A stretch of DNA of 64,000 nt from Amphiura filiformis (Eukaryota > Echinodermata > Ophiuroidea > Amphilepidida > Amphiuridae), in contig NC_092646.1 in the NCBI RefSeq assembly GCF_039555335.1, positions 22,318,258 through 22,382,257 on the forward strand, written 5' to 3'. The notes beneath the pieces are model-generated. The model saw nothing but the letters and a program-made list of their open reading frames with translations, did not search any database and was not told the origin of the DNA. A program made the translations under genes and the position numbers. Below are positions 1 to 11,600 of the stretch, piece by piece. Position 1 is the first letter of the stretch, and every line of letters begins with the position of its first letter.

Positions 1-562
1 CACCTAGCTGCTGAGTTCTGTCCTCAAAAGAATACGGCCAGCGGCCTTACTTTCCGCTTCTTTTGCTCAATACATTTATCGGTATAGGCCTACTACAAAA
101 TACTAATACTGCAAATCATTGATAGGCCTACATCTAAATACATTTTAAGTTCTCAGCCTGAACCAGTCATCACTTAGTGCTAATTGTTTAATTCTATGCA
201 TGCGGACTGCCGGCACTTTGATTTATGTTTGTTTTCGTATTTTTCAGTGTTTTATCGTACTTTTAGAAACAAAATAAAAAATAAAAATAAATCCATGTGG
301 GGCCCAAAACCCAGGCGGGCGGTGGACGCGAAACGAATAATTAATTTTATGTGGCCTTATAATTATGTTCAAATTTGGATGAAAGTTACCAAAGCCTCCG
401 TAATTATCGGTATGTCGATGAGTCAACTGTATCTTTTGAGCAAGATTTGCCTATTTTGGGCAGTCTAAAATTTTGCTGAAGTGTAATTTTAGCAACAGTT
501 TTTATGCAATCAATTACATGTCGTGTTTACTTCTGAACTTCCATTGTGCTTGCTTTACACAG
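1..562. other. No gene seen
   Basis: AT-rich sequence with short open frames only. I see no splice-bounded exon, no domain and no clear repeat. The missing first coding exon of UTP11 was looked for here and not found. Confidence 0.5.
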
Positions 563-1338
563 TGATGGTGTCATCACTGTCATGCTTAAAGGGAGACACT
601 GCTGCAGTGTCGGGGGAGCTGAAAATTACCTTTGCCAACACCTGCAACCCCGGTTGCAAAGAATCAGTGATGTTTCTGGTGTTGGATTTCCCTTTGGGTG
701 CTCCCAGGAGGATACATGTTTAGTGCTGAATATTGTATAAAGAGTATAGGAAGTGTTTCATGGCTTTGATAGGTTAGGGTTAATACTGGTCTCTCAAGAG
801 CACCTTGTGAGTTATGTGCGGCTGGACTTGTTCCTTAAACTGCTGGAGAACAGTGCGGTTAGACCATGTGTTGTATTCTGGTAGGTTTAGTCTTAGTTCC
901 AAGGTGTTCTGCCATGTCTCACTTTACTATAGCCTTTATCCATTCAGTGTCCATTCAGTATCCTTCATCTAATCCAGCTATGGTTCAAATAGTTTGGAAC
1001 CACCTATTCCAATGGCGGATGAAGAGTACAACTCTCAACGGCTAAAGAGCGGATGAGAATGATTATGTCATTCCAACGGTCAACAGGATGGTGTTGAACA
1101 TGTCACCATAGGTCAAATAACTTCCCTGGCCAACGTGTTCCGGGCCAGGGCGTGCCACTATAAATATGTGGATTTCGGCTGCTGTTGCCTCCGAAATATG
1201 CTGTTCAGGGCTGATCACCCGCTCAGTTGCCAGACACGGACTAAAATAAGTCTGGCAAACTAATGATTACTGAAAACTACAAACAAATATCCAAATACTA
1301 GATCGAAGGTAGCTGGGCAGACGTCTTCTTCTGACTCT

Positions 1339-2256
1339 ATGACGGGCCAGCGGGAACCTGGCACACCATCACAGACTGTTGGTCCCGATATGTCTCGTCT
1401 ACCTACCTCCAAACCACTTGTAGTATCCACCTACAATGTGCGTACACTACACCAACAAGGAAAAACCCATCAACTATTTACGGGTTGTAGCGATGCAGGC
1501 GTCGACATTGTCGGTGTGCAAGAGCACCGTCTTATTACATCATCCCCCACTGACGAGTTATGGTCAGACGACAAGAACTGGGTACTTATTTACAGTTCTG
1601 CCACAGACCAGAGGCAGGGAGGTGTTGGACTTCTAATGTCAAGGCACATCCATAGGTGTCTTCAGAGCGTGCAGACCATCAATCAAAGAATACTAACAGC
1701 TTCATTTAATGGGAACCCCCAGCTTACGGTTACAATTATTTATGCCCCAACTGAATCAGCAACCTCAGGAGAAAAGGACAGTTTCTATAATCCACTAGAA
1801 GACCATCTTGAAAAGGTGAAGAGGCACAACATCCACCTCGTCATTGGTGATTTCAATGCCAGAATTGGCCAAGATAGCCATGTATCTCATCCAGCTGTGG
1901 TTGGTCCTCATTGTTTTTACGACACAACAAATGACAATGGAGAGAGACTAGTGAATTTATGCCAGGAATTCAAGCTCCGTCCTTCACAACCAAGATTTCC
2001 CCAACCCAAAAGTCGTCTCTGGACATGGATGCACCCAACGGGCTCGAAACACCAACTGGACCACATCCTTGTCAACAGCAAGTGGGTTAATTCCCTGCGC
2101 AATTGCAGAGCTTATAACTCTGTAGAGCTGACCATCGAATACTCAGCATACGACTGCACACCAGTCTCCGAACCACCAAAGGTAAACCTTGTAAGAGGCC
2201 TAAGTATAACTGGAAGAAGCTGCTTCATGCTCCTACTAAGAACCGTTTCAGATTGA
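1339..2256 (+). pseudogene. LINE apurinic/apyrimidinic-like endonuclease domain
   Basis: The 305-codon frame carries the exonuclease-endonuclease-phosphatase signature. The motifs are STYNVRTL (Asn block), VGVQEHR (catalytic Glu block), IIYAPT, GDFNARIG (Asp/Asn block) and, near the end, WTWMHPTG followed by LDHILV. In LINEs this domain nicks the target DNA to prime reverse transcription. The open frame ends in a stop just after a region that no longer resembles the linker to the reverse transcriptase, so the polyprotein is broken. The start at 1339 is simply the first ATG; the true start could be the one near 1390. Confidence 0.8.
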
Positions 2257-2326
2257 ACTTTCAAACAGATTCCAGGTCCTCCAGTGTGATGACAACGACC
2301 AGTCACCAATTTCTGAGAGGTATGAA

Positions 2327-4033
2327 ATGTTTGAGAAAGTAGTCGAAGAAGTCATGGAAGAGGTTGTTGGAAAATGTAGCCCTTGTGGAATGCCAAGCTG
2401 GGTGACAGACAAGACCCTCAAGTTAAGATCAGAAAGAGATGCAGCCAAGAAGAGATATCTACTTGTTAGAACTCACCATGCCAGAGAAGTGTGGAGAAAG
2501 CTCAACACCCAGCTCAATGAGTCGTATAGGGCTGATGAACTTGCCTCTATACACAGGCAGATGGAAGACCTGCAAGTAACAAACAAACAAAGCTGCTGGA
2601 CTGGACTGTGCGATTACCGCTGAGGCACTCCAGGGTGGTGGTGAAGCTATGGTAGACATCATCCATAAATTCTGCGTAGAAGTTTTTACAAAGCTTACGC
2701 CACCAGAACAGTGGATTACCAATGTTATTGTTCCCCTTCCAAAGAAAGGAGACCTCAGCCTCATGAACAACTATAGAGGAATCACACTGATGTCAGTTGC
2801 AGCTAAGGTGTACAATAGGATCCTACTGAATAGAATTAGGGACCATGTTGATCCTGTAATAAGAAGTAACCAGGCCGGATTTAGACCAGGCAGAAGCTGT
2901 GCACAGCAAACGCATATCCTCCGTGAGAATCATGGAGGCTTTCCATAGTTACCAACTTCCACTAACTATAACATTCATTGACTTCAAGAAAGCCTTTGAT
3001 TCAATCAACAGGAAGATGATGTTCTCTGTTTTGCGGCACTATGGTATCCCTGAGAGCATCGTAAAGGCAATACGTGTACTGTATACTAATTCGCAAAGTG
3101 CCGTATTGGTAGATGGCAACATCTCGGATCCCTTCCTTGTGACTACTGGAGTATTGCAGGGGGATGTTCTGGCCCCATTCCTATTCATTGTTCTAATCGA
3201 CTATTTGATGACGATGGCTACCGAGGGAATAACAGCGGTGTTGAAACACACCGCGTCGCTCCAGGCGTTATCCTGCCAAGGTTTTGAACGACTTGGATTT
3301 CGCTGATGATATTGCCTTGCTTGAATCTTCCATCCCGCTGGCACAGGCACAGCTGACCAGAACAGCGGCTGCAGCAGAAAGCCTAGGTCTCATCATCAGT
3401 GTTCCCAAAACTGAGTACATGACCATCAACTGCAATCCTCAGCCACCACTCCAAGTATACGGAGAACCCATCAAGTATGTCACTGATTTTAAATATCTTG
3501 GTTCCATGATGGGCTCTAGCACCAGTGACCTCTCCCGACGGAAGGCGCTTGCTTGGTATGCATTTTGGAAACTGGAGCATCTGTGGAGAAGTCCAACAAT
3601 CACTGTTGCAACAAAAGTCAAGCTGTTTAACACCACTTGTGTTACAGTATTGCTCTATGGCTGTGAGTCCTGGGTGATATCTACTGATATGGAAAATAAG
3701 ATCAACGCTTTTGGTACATCATGTTACAGAATAATGCTGAACATCAAGCGCACCGACCATGTTAGTAATGAAAGGGTCTATACCATCACCAACACTGTGC
3801 CTCTTATCAACTCTGTCAGATCACGACAACTACGATTCCTGGGACATATCCTGAGGATGCAGGAAGATGATCCATGCAGAAGATATGCTCTCTACACCCC
3901 ATTACATGGTAAAAGAAGACCTGGAAGGCAAAGAACATCCTACTTTATGTGCAAAAACTGTGACACAACTTTTTACTGCCAGATGCCATTGCCACTTTGG
4001 CTTCAGATCGTAGTACATGGAGAAACTTTGTAG
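2327..4033 (+). pseudogene. LINE reverse transcriptase, frameshifted
   Basis: Four overlapping frames together give one reverse transcriptase. Motifs in order are VIVPLPKKGD, NYRGITLMSV, QAGFRPGRSC (about 2700-2910), FIDFKKAFDSI (about 2968), LQGDVLAPFLF (about 3155), the catalytic FADD (about 3298), FKYLGSMMG (about 3490), LLYGCESW (about 3650) and the C-terminal RQLRFLGHILRM (about 3825). The catalytic aspartates survive but the frame changes at about 2600, 2940 and 3290. About 100 residues seem to be missing near 2590, where the pre-RT linker jumps straight to the first RT block. The closely spaced stops rule out a working protein. Confidence 0.8.
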
Positions 4034-4081
4034 TCGCCTGCTTCGCAGCCGAATGAAATGAAAATGAAATGATGGTGTCAT

Positions 4082-5160
4082 GCTTCAGCGAATCTGCAAA
4101 TACATTTTGAATGCTACGGGCGGTCTCTAACCTAGAATGTGAAGCTATCGGTGAACAAATTCTTGGCTAGATTTCTCGAGCAAATTATGTGATGTGCCAT
4201 GTCAAAAGGAGACTAGTTCGCAACGCAAACTTAGAAAAACGGGCAAACAGACACATCATTTATCGGTATGACATCTTCGTTATTGGTGACGCCCTATCTA
4301 AGTTTGCACTGAAGTGCCATCTCAGTTTTGGTGCTCCGACTTGGATCATGTGCTAATGAATTTTTATTTATTCTGGATAAAATAATGGAGTATTTATTAC
4401 AATTTCAAGCATAGAAGTTTAGGTACGGTAAGAAGTACAAGAGCTCTGTGTAATTAATATTATGACAAACATGCAACTATTTAAGCTACAGGAGCCTTGT
4501 ATTTTTTAGTGCAAACTCTAATTGAAACCATGCAATTGCGTTGCACTAGCTTTTTGTATACCGGTACACTTCGTCCCATACCGTTGTGCAGAGCTACTTC
4601 GGTATGGGTTCCTCGTACTAAAAAGGAGACACTTTTGGGCAGGATCGTAAAATCGGTAAATGGAGAAATAGCCAAAAATCTGCCCAGGAGTGATTTTGTT
4701 CACAATTTGGGTTTGTTGCGAATTTGTGATGAAATCAATTGTTAATGTTTAAAATATATCATGATATTGTCTGATACTAGTTTCAGACTGGCATCTTGTA
4801 TTTTTTGAGACATTTTTCCCGACATTTTTCAAGGTAATTCCGACTCTCAATATTGTCAATAGTAATTTTAAATCCAATGTCTCAATTTCCAATTTTATAA
4901 TACCATAACTTACGAACTCAATATCTTCGCTTAGGAATGTCCGATTGGGAAAATGGTGTTGTGGAGCAAAATATCTCTATATTTAGGCCCATATGTAAAA
5001 ACCTCAAAATTGATATTACCTGCCCAAAAGTGTCTCCTTTTGACATGGAGACATGTCAAATGCTTCTAACTTCTAAGATGATTTTTATTATTATTAGCCT
5101 AGCCCTCAACAGTCATCAGAGGGTGATCACTGATCAGTCATCCTCTTGACCCTACATGTA
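4082..5160. other. Intergenic stretch with a perfect 23-bp inverted repeat
   Basis: No gene is visible. The 23 bases at 4621-4643 (beginning AAAAGGAGAC, ending GGGCAGG) recur as an exact reverse complement at 5019-5041, with the first half also echoed near 4204. The arms are 375 bases apart and the sequence between them is not palindromic, so this may be a worn TIR element of unknown family. Confidence 0.5.
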
Positions 5161-5168
5161 AGCTGTGG

Positions 5169-5922
5169 CATGGTGCAATAATTATGTGTACCCCTGGGTG
5201 GTGAATTATAGGGGGAAAAAGATTTTTTGGCAGGCCAAAAAGGGGGGTAAGCATTTTTGGCAGGTCAAAAGAGGGGGGTCAAGCAATTTTTGGCAGGTCG
5301 AAAGGGGGCGGAGGGCAGGGCAAGCAATTTTTGGCACATATATTTTGGGCACCATTTCTATATATTATGCCCCAAAATAAAAAGGTGTAGGAATTTGAAA
5401 ACATAGGAACACATTTAAATATAATGCAAAATTCTGTGCTCGCTGGGCTTGCATTAGGCCCATGAAAGTCGATTCCGAGTTTATCGTCCCTTTTTTTTCC
5501 CAGGTTGGTGAGGTGACTTTTTCATTTTTCATTATTTCATCAGATTTCATTATTGACCTAAAGTGCGTGTTGATTTAAAGCCACACTCATACATGTTATT
5601 TATAAACATGTTTTTATATGGGTAGGGACTAGAAAAGTTAGAAAAGAGCCTGGTTTTGATTCCAAGTTATAAATTTATATGTTTTACAAACAAAAATATA
5701 TGTTTCCAATTACTAAAACTGGTGAAAACACTGATACTATGAAAATAATGAATTATTTTGGCATTTTTGACAATTTGACGCGGTGTTTTTGGTGTCCAAA
5801 AAGTGACGCTGGCGGGGACGATAAACTCGAATCGACTTTCACGCTACTTTATATGATAAGACAATTTAAGGGTTTTTTTTTAGAATTCACCACTTCGGGG
5901 TAACACATAATTATTGCACAAC
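5169..5922. mobile_element. Non-autonomous TIR element with internal G-rich minisatellite
   Basis: Both ends carry a roughly 37-base inverted repeat. GCAATAATTATGTGT plus CCCC..GGTGAATT at 5175-5205 is mirrored by AATTCACCAC..CGGGGTAACACATAATTATTGC at 5883-5920. Just inside the left end are three to four imperfect repeats built on TTTTTGGCAGGTCAAAAG followed by a G run (5219-5335). A second, smaller relative lies at 6360-6512 and keeps the same right terminus. No coding capacity is seen. Confidence 0.6.
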
Positions 5923-5924
5923 CT

Positions 5925-6741
5925 CTTTAGAAGCATTGATGCACACCAAAAGATCAGTTCCCAGCTCAGTCTGCATTTGTCATTTATTGTAATTTCATTT
6001 GATGCATCGCTATCTGGCCAGCAGACTACAGTCGCTATGAAATGTGGTCAGAGAAAGGTGCAAAAACTCAATCAATTTGCATAGTTTTCTTGGTATGTGA
6101 TGGCCATTTTTAATAATTTATGTTAAATATGAGGTCATGCTGATGCAATTGATGGTTCATGGTGCATGACGCCATTTCCTCCAGAAAATTATTGATAGTA
6201 AATTTACGGTACCGAAAATCGACAGCCCTGGTAACGCTATGAATGAGATGGTTTTTTTGCGAGTCCAACCATACTTGATCAGAAGCTGCCAATTACTAAT
6301 GAGGTTGTTGCACAGACGCAGTATGATTGTACTGCCAGCAATGCATCAAAATCAGTGGCATATATTTCTTTTTGAAAGGGGGGGGGCAAACTCCCGCAAA
6401 GGGTTTTGGCACTTCAAAGGGGGGGCAAAGATTTTTTGCACGGCCAAAGGGGGTCAAGCAATTTTGGCAGACCACTTTGAGAATTTCACGACTCCGGGGT
6501 AACACATAATTATTGCACAACCCCTAAGCATTGATGCACACCAAAAGATCAGTGCCCAGCTCAGTCTGCATATATAAATTTGTCATTTATTGTAGTTTCA
6601 TTTGATGCATGGAAATGCTATGAATGAATTTTTTTTGCGAGTCCAACCATACTTGATCAGAAGCTGCCAATGATTAATGAGGTTGTTGCACAGACGCAGT
6701 ATGATTGTACTGCCAGCAATGCATCAAAATCAGTGGGGATG
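5925..6741. repeat. Locally duplicated block around a second G-rich element
   Basis: The sequence after the first element (5925-6010, beginning GCATTGATGCACACC) is repeated at 6525-6612. The stretch 6236-6358 (beginning GCTATGAATGA) is repeated at 6617-6737, both times ending in ATGCATCAAAATCAGTGG. The second G-rich element sits between the copies. This is most simply a segmental duplication that carried one end of the element. Confidence 0.65.
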
Positions 6742-8023
6742 GGGTTGGAAAATATTTCTTGAAGTATAGTAAATCCATCACCTTTTGGCGACAGAGTAAG
6801 TTTATGGTACAAATGCGTGTGAAAAAAATTGCCATATTGAAGCTAAACTGATGAAATATTAATATTGTGCAAAAGTGGAATAAATTCGTGCGAAGCACAG
6901 AAAAACTTGCAATTTTGGGGCTAAAATGGCCAAATATGAGGTTAATTTGGTCAGAAACCTATACACAGATGTCAACATTGGGGGATGATTGTATGGGGCC
7001 ATGCGTTTTGAGTTGGGCCGGTAATGCGTTACATGTTTTCGCGAGATGAAAATTGCATGTTTGTCGTTTAGATATGAATATCTTTAACATATTATACCCA
7101 ACATATATAAAAGTATACATTTTCTGGCTGCAAATGAACCAAGGAATCCAAAAATGCACTTTAAAATGACATAGGGTGTAACACTAAGGAGTTATGAAAC
7201 TGAAAATACCAAATATTTTAGGGAAAAAATGTAAAATTTGACAAGTTCAAAAAAAAAGGTAGCTTCACCCCACATATTTAAAAGTTCCATATTTGAATTC
7301 CTCTCAGTCAGAGCTTTAATTTCATATATAACATCATAGGGTTCAATAAAATTAAAATGATTTTGCGCCAGCCTCTTCCAAGGCATATTTTCCCATTGAC
7401 TTCAATGTGTAACCCGAACAGAAAATAAAATATGCAAAATTGCTTCTCAAAGCAAATTAAATTACCTGGAATAAGATTGTATGGTGTTATAGTATGCAGT
7501 TTAAAGTGAATTGTAAAATTGTGAAAAAAGAAATGGACCTCTAGCATCATATGACCCCTGGGGGTCACTTTTATTAAATTTGCTCCTCCTGATCCTCCTC
7601 CTCCTGATCCTCCTCCACCCCGCACATTATGCTAATTAGATGCAAATTATTCAAATGTTAATAACTTCTTACAACTTTTTTAAGGTTTACTGTATTGATC
7701 TCATCACAAGCTTTAATTTGACACCATATTTAACTACATAGGCTGCATATTAACTGAGAAAATTAAAAATATGAACCCTAAAATGTCGCGCGCATGTAAC
7801 ATCTCCACCTATTTACTGGCCCAACTCAAAACGCATGGCCATGGACCATCCCCCCAGGCAAAATATTGGGGGATTTATCCCCCCCATCCCCCGTGGCTCT
7901 ACGCCTATGATCAAAATCAAATTATGATAATGTATGTTTGCAGACTGAGAGTGGCACTGATCTTTCTACATGTATGTGTACCAGTACTGTTAAAGCCTCA
8001 AAAGTGCCAGGGTTAACAGGTTG
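6742..8023. other. No gene seen; short TCC/GAT minisatellite
   Basis: Only short chance frames are present. A CTCCTCCTGATC-type tandem repeat occupies about 7579-7620. I see no exon-like segment with flanking splice sites. Confidence 0.45.
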
Positions 8024-8425
8024 TTGCTGCAGGTGGAAAAAATGCGGTCTTAACCGCTTGGCAAGTGATTTATAGTTCAGTTTTTTCATCTCAAAACAAA
8101 TTATTAAGACACAACAATACTAGTAATTTCCTGAGTGTAACAAGGCCAAATTTTGTTATATAATTATAATATGTTACAACATATTATGAAAATTAAAGGT
8201 ATGCATTTTCATTGCTTAAGTGCATTTAACCGAAATGTGGCATATTTATATCAAATTCAAAACTTTTTCATTAAAAGTTGTGTGCTACTGTTTATGAGCT
8301 TTCTGTGTTATTTTTTAATGTTTGAGTGACTATGTGAGTTTTTGCCAGTTTTGCCAGTTTAAACCGGGCAAAAACAGGTTTTTGGTAGTTTTTGCCACTT
8401 ATTACTAAACATGAGTTCAAATAGT
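8024..8425 (-). repeat. MITE, inverted relative of 48125-48505
   Basis: The right end reads GCCAGTTTTGCCAGTTTAAAC and the left end contains GCGGTCTTAACCGC. The same order of blocks appears reverse-complemented at 48125-48505, with recognisable internal matches such as the AGGAAATTA/TAATTTCCT and cacacaact/agttgtgtg blocks. No coding potential. Confidence 0.55.
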
Positions 8426-8451
8426 GTTGGCTATTGCCTAATTCCATTTGA

Positions 8452-8524
8452 AATTGATACTCCCCCTGATGTGGAAGATATTTCTAAAACTTTCCACAGG
8501 GGGAGTATGGACATTAAATGGATA
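8452..8524. repeat. Short copy of the 'CTTCCACA' foldback MITE family
   Basis: The halves TTGAAATTGATACTCCCCCTG and CAGGGGGAGTATGGACAT form a near-palindrome. It belongs to the same family as the copies near 10.8, 12, 15.7, 17.8, 18.8, 32 and 63.1 kb. Confidence 0.6.
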
Positions 8525-8651
8525 TTTCTGAGTACCCTCAGAATTAGTTGAAACAATGTGCTGTACGTGATAGAAGTTTACAAGTTTGTTGTTTGATGGC
8601 AAATTCCACTAGAGCTTTATTTACAATGTGTAATTTTTCTTGTTTTTGCAG

Positions 8652-11600
8652 CTTTCATCTCGCAGTCATCTGGGATTGTTGGAGAAGAAGAAAGATTACC
8701 GACTCAGAGCAAAGTAAGCCCCCCCCCCCACCATGGTCGAAGGCAGCATAAAACCTGACTCATTTAATTAGTAACTTATCATCATGTGTTCCTACTTCCT
8801 CACTTGAAAAGAAGGGAATTGGATCCTTGTTTTTATTTTATATCAAAATGTCTTTGAGAGGACTTACTTGTTTTTTTAACTTTGTATCTATTAAAAAGAA
8901 CTTTACTAGATGAGAGGAAGAAACAACCTTTAAACGTAGAAACGGTTAGGAAATAAAAGTATAATTTATATTTGAAAAACACACTGAAAGACATGGGCAC
9001 TTATAAATTTATAACAAATCAGGTGGTGGTTGGATGGGCCTAGTATCTTGGTAACCAGTTCCAGCAGTATGGTTCACCAGCAAATTTGTAATCGCCATTA
9101 ATTATAATTTGTATTGTCACACTACCATTTGTAAAGTTTCCCTTTGCATGGTGGCAGCCCTCGAATTAACCCACGGCACCCATGGCATTTTGCTGTGGGT
9201 GCCCATCCCCACTGCCGTAATGCCCTCAAAATATGCCCATTACCCAAGGCAGTCACTTGCCAAGCCCTCTAATGAAGTTGCTGTTGGTGTTTGTGTGTGT
9301 TTTCTTCACTTTTGAGAAATTGCCTTGGTGCCCTTCTCAAATTTTCAACAGTTGCCATGATGCCCTCTTGGAATATTACAAACTGCTGTGCTGCCTTGCC
9401 TTTTCAGTGAAAATACAAGGCAATTATCAACTTGCCCTAAAAAAGTTACTGTGCCCCTTCAGGTCCTTAATTCAAAGGCTGCATGGTGGAGGCTCTTGGC
9501 AATTTCCCAGGTTCCTGTTGGTATTTTAGCCAGGAAAGCTGCCTTTCTCAAAATGTTTGGTTTTGAACTTTTTCAACATCATACACCCCTGATTATACAT
9601 TTGTAAAAAATATACCCCTGGTTTAACACTTGCTTGTGTTTTCTTTTTGTTCAGGGATTATCACAAGAAGCAAGATACCCTCAAGAAACTTAAACAGAAG
9701 GCTCTGAACAGGAATCCAGATGAGTTCTACTTCAAGATGGTCAACTCAAGATTACAGGTACATGTAAGGCCTATAAAATAAATTGTCTGATTGGCGTAAC
9801 ATTAAAAAAATTAGGGTATGTAGGTAGTGATTTTTTATTTTATTTTACAGCTGTAAATTGCGTTTGATAAAGTCTCTTTGCAAACAAAACAAAATCTAGG
9901 GTCGGGCCTAATTTTAGGGTAGATCGGGTTACACAAATCAACAATTTTTTTAGGTCTAGGTACATACTTATAGAAGATATTTCATGTGAATTTGTGATTG
10001 TTAATATTAAGGGATTTGGAATGAGCGTTTTGAGTGTTTCGACAGTATTTTTTGTGGGACATGAGAGCACATCAGACATATAGAATTGCATTCTGAATAC
10101 GTAGAATGTCTTTCTGATATCAAATAATTTTCACTTTTTGAAATTCACGATATAATACAAATTTTATGATAAATTATTAAAATTTGATATTTTTCACATT
10201 TTGATATATAACAGTCCTCAAGTAAATTTTATAAGTCTAATGACATATTCTTAAAGTGTATGTAGCTGGGAGGAAAAGCCGACGATCAATTGCAAATTTT
10301 GACCTTTCATAATGAAGTTAAGGGTTTTTTCCCAAAAGACCTTCTTTTTTGTTGGTGTTTTGGGAAAAATCCATATCTTCAATATGAAAGGTCAAAATTT
10401 TCAAATGATCGTCGGCTTTTCATCCCACCTACATACACATTTTAAAGTACAAATCATCAGATTTATAAAGTTTACTTGAGTACTGTTAAATATCAAAATA
10501 TCAATTTTAATCATTTGCCATAAAATGTGTATTACATTGCTAATTTCAAAAATTATTTGATATCAGAAGGACATTCTTCGTATTCAGAATGCAATTCGAT
10601 ATGTCTGATGTGCTCTAATGTCCCACAATAAATACTGTCCAAACGCTCATACCCCACCCCTTAAATACTAGTGAGGAATGAAATGTATTTTGGCTCCATG
10701 CCAACAGCTTGTAGAAAGAAATTATGTATTTTTAAGTTCAAGTTCGCACAGACAATTGGTTACTCCAGTCAAAATCCATACACCCCCTATGGAAGACATG
10801 ACCTTAATCTTTCACACAGGGAGTGTGAATTTCACGTATACGCGATAGAGCGCTGCATGCTTTTGTGATTACGTGATAGACCATGAAAATATGCGGTAAT
10901 TGCGTAGCAGTCTCGCCTGTCACATTTCATGGAACAATCGGCCCTCATTATCGGATGATGCGGAGACTTTGACTGGTGGTACGCTCTCTGTTTTCTTTCT
11001 CTGTGGTACACACAAATCATGGTCTACTTGTTGTAGTCCAAAAAGTGATTTGTATAAAAGAAATGGATCTGATCTGCATTAAAAACTTGTATTTAAAAGG
11101 CGGTGTCTGAGCTAGCAATATGTGTGTGCTCAAATATTGAGAAAAATAAAGCCTGCACTCACAAGTGAAAGGTATGGGTTCAATATAGTAATGTGGGATC
11201 CCAAGGCTCATTGTAATAGGTTTTATTTTCCCCCATATGCATGATTTTTCCTGGGAGGGGAAATAGTGAAAACTTTTCCTTTGGCTTATTGTTTGTCATA
11301 ACTCAATAACTGCAATGCATATGGAAATAGGCCTATCTCATACATATGATATTTGGTTACTTTCAGGATGGTCGTCATCGCTGGTTGAAGAAAGACGACC
11401 CCAAGACAGAAGAGCAGGAACTGATGCTTGAAACCCAAGACATGAGATATGTTAACCACAAGCTGGCTGTAGAAGCTAAGGTATTGTACCTACATGTATG
11501 GTGATATCAATCGTGAAACAGCTAAAAATGCTGTTTTGGAAGCGAGTTATCTGGATAGGTTCGATTTAGTGGTGGAAGTTGGTTATAATTCGCCCTTTGC

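Larger units (their letters stand above)
563..4081 (+). mobile_element. APE-type non-LTR retrotransposon (LINE), degenerate, with probable target-site duplication
   Basis: The unit contains an endonuclease reading frame followed by a reverse-transcriptase frame, in the usual order for APE-bearing LINEs. It ends in a GAAAT/GAAAAT-type short tail near 4051-4070. The 12-mer TGATGGTGTCAT occurs at 563-574 and again at 4070-4081, just after the tail, as expected of a target-site duplication, so the inserted unit is about 575-4069. Roughly 750 bases of 5' untranslated region precede the endonuclease. Frame changes near 2256, 2590-2620, 2940 and 3240-3290, plus an apparent internal deletion near 2590, make it non-autonomous. 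The clade was not assigned; an RTE-like group is possible. Confidence 0.8.

Noticed and set aside
5219-5335. CRISPR-like repeats
   Set aside because: Repeats are imperfect, without regular unique spacers, in a eukaryotic genome; they are a minisatellite inside a TIR element.
1-8640. UTP11 first exon
   Set aside because: Looked for an ATG-bearing basic exon ending in a phase-0 donor; none is convincing, so it is assumed to lie upstream or to be too short to see.
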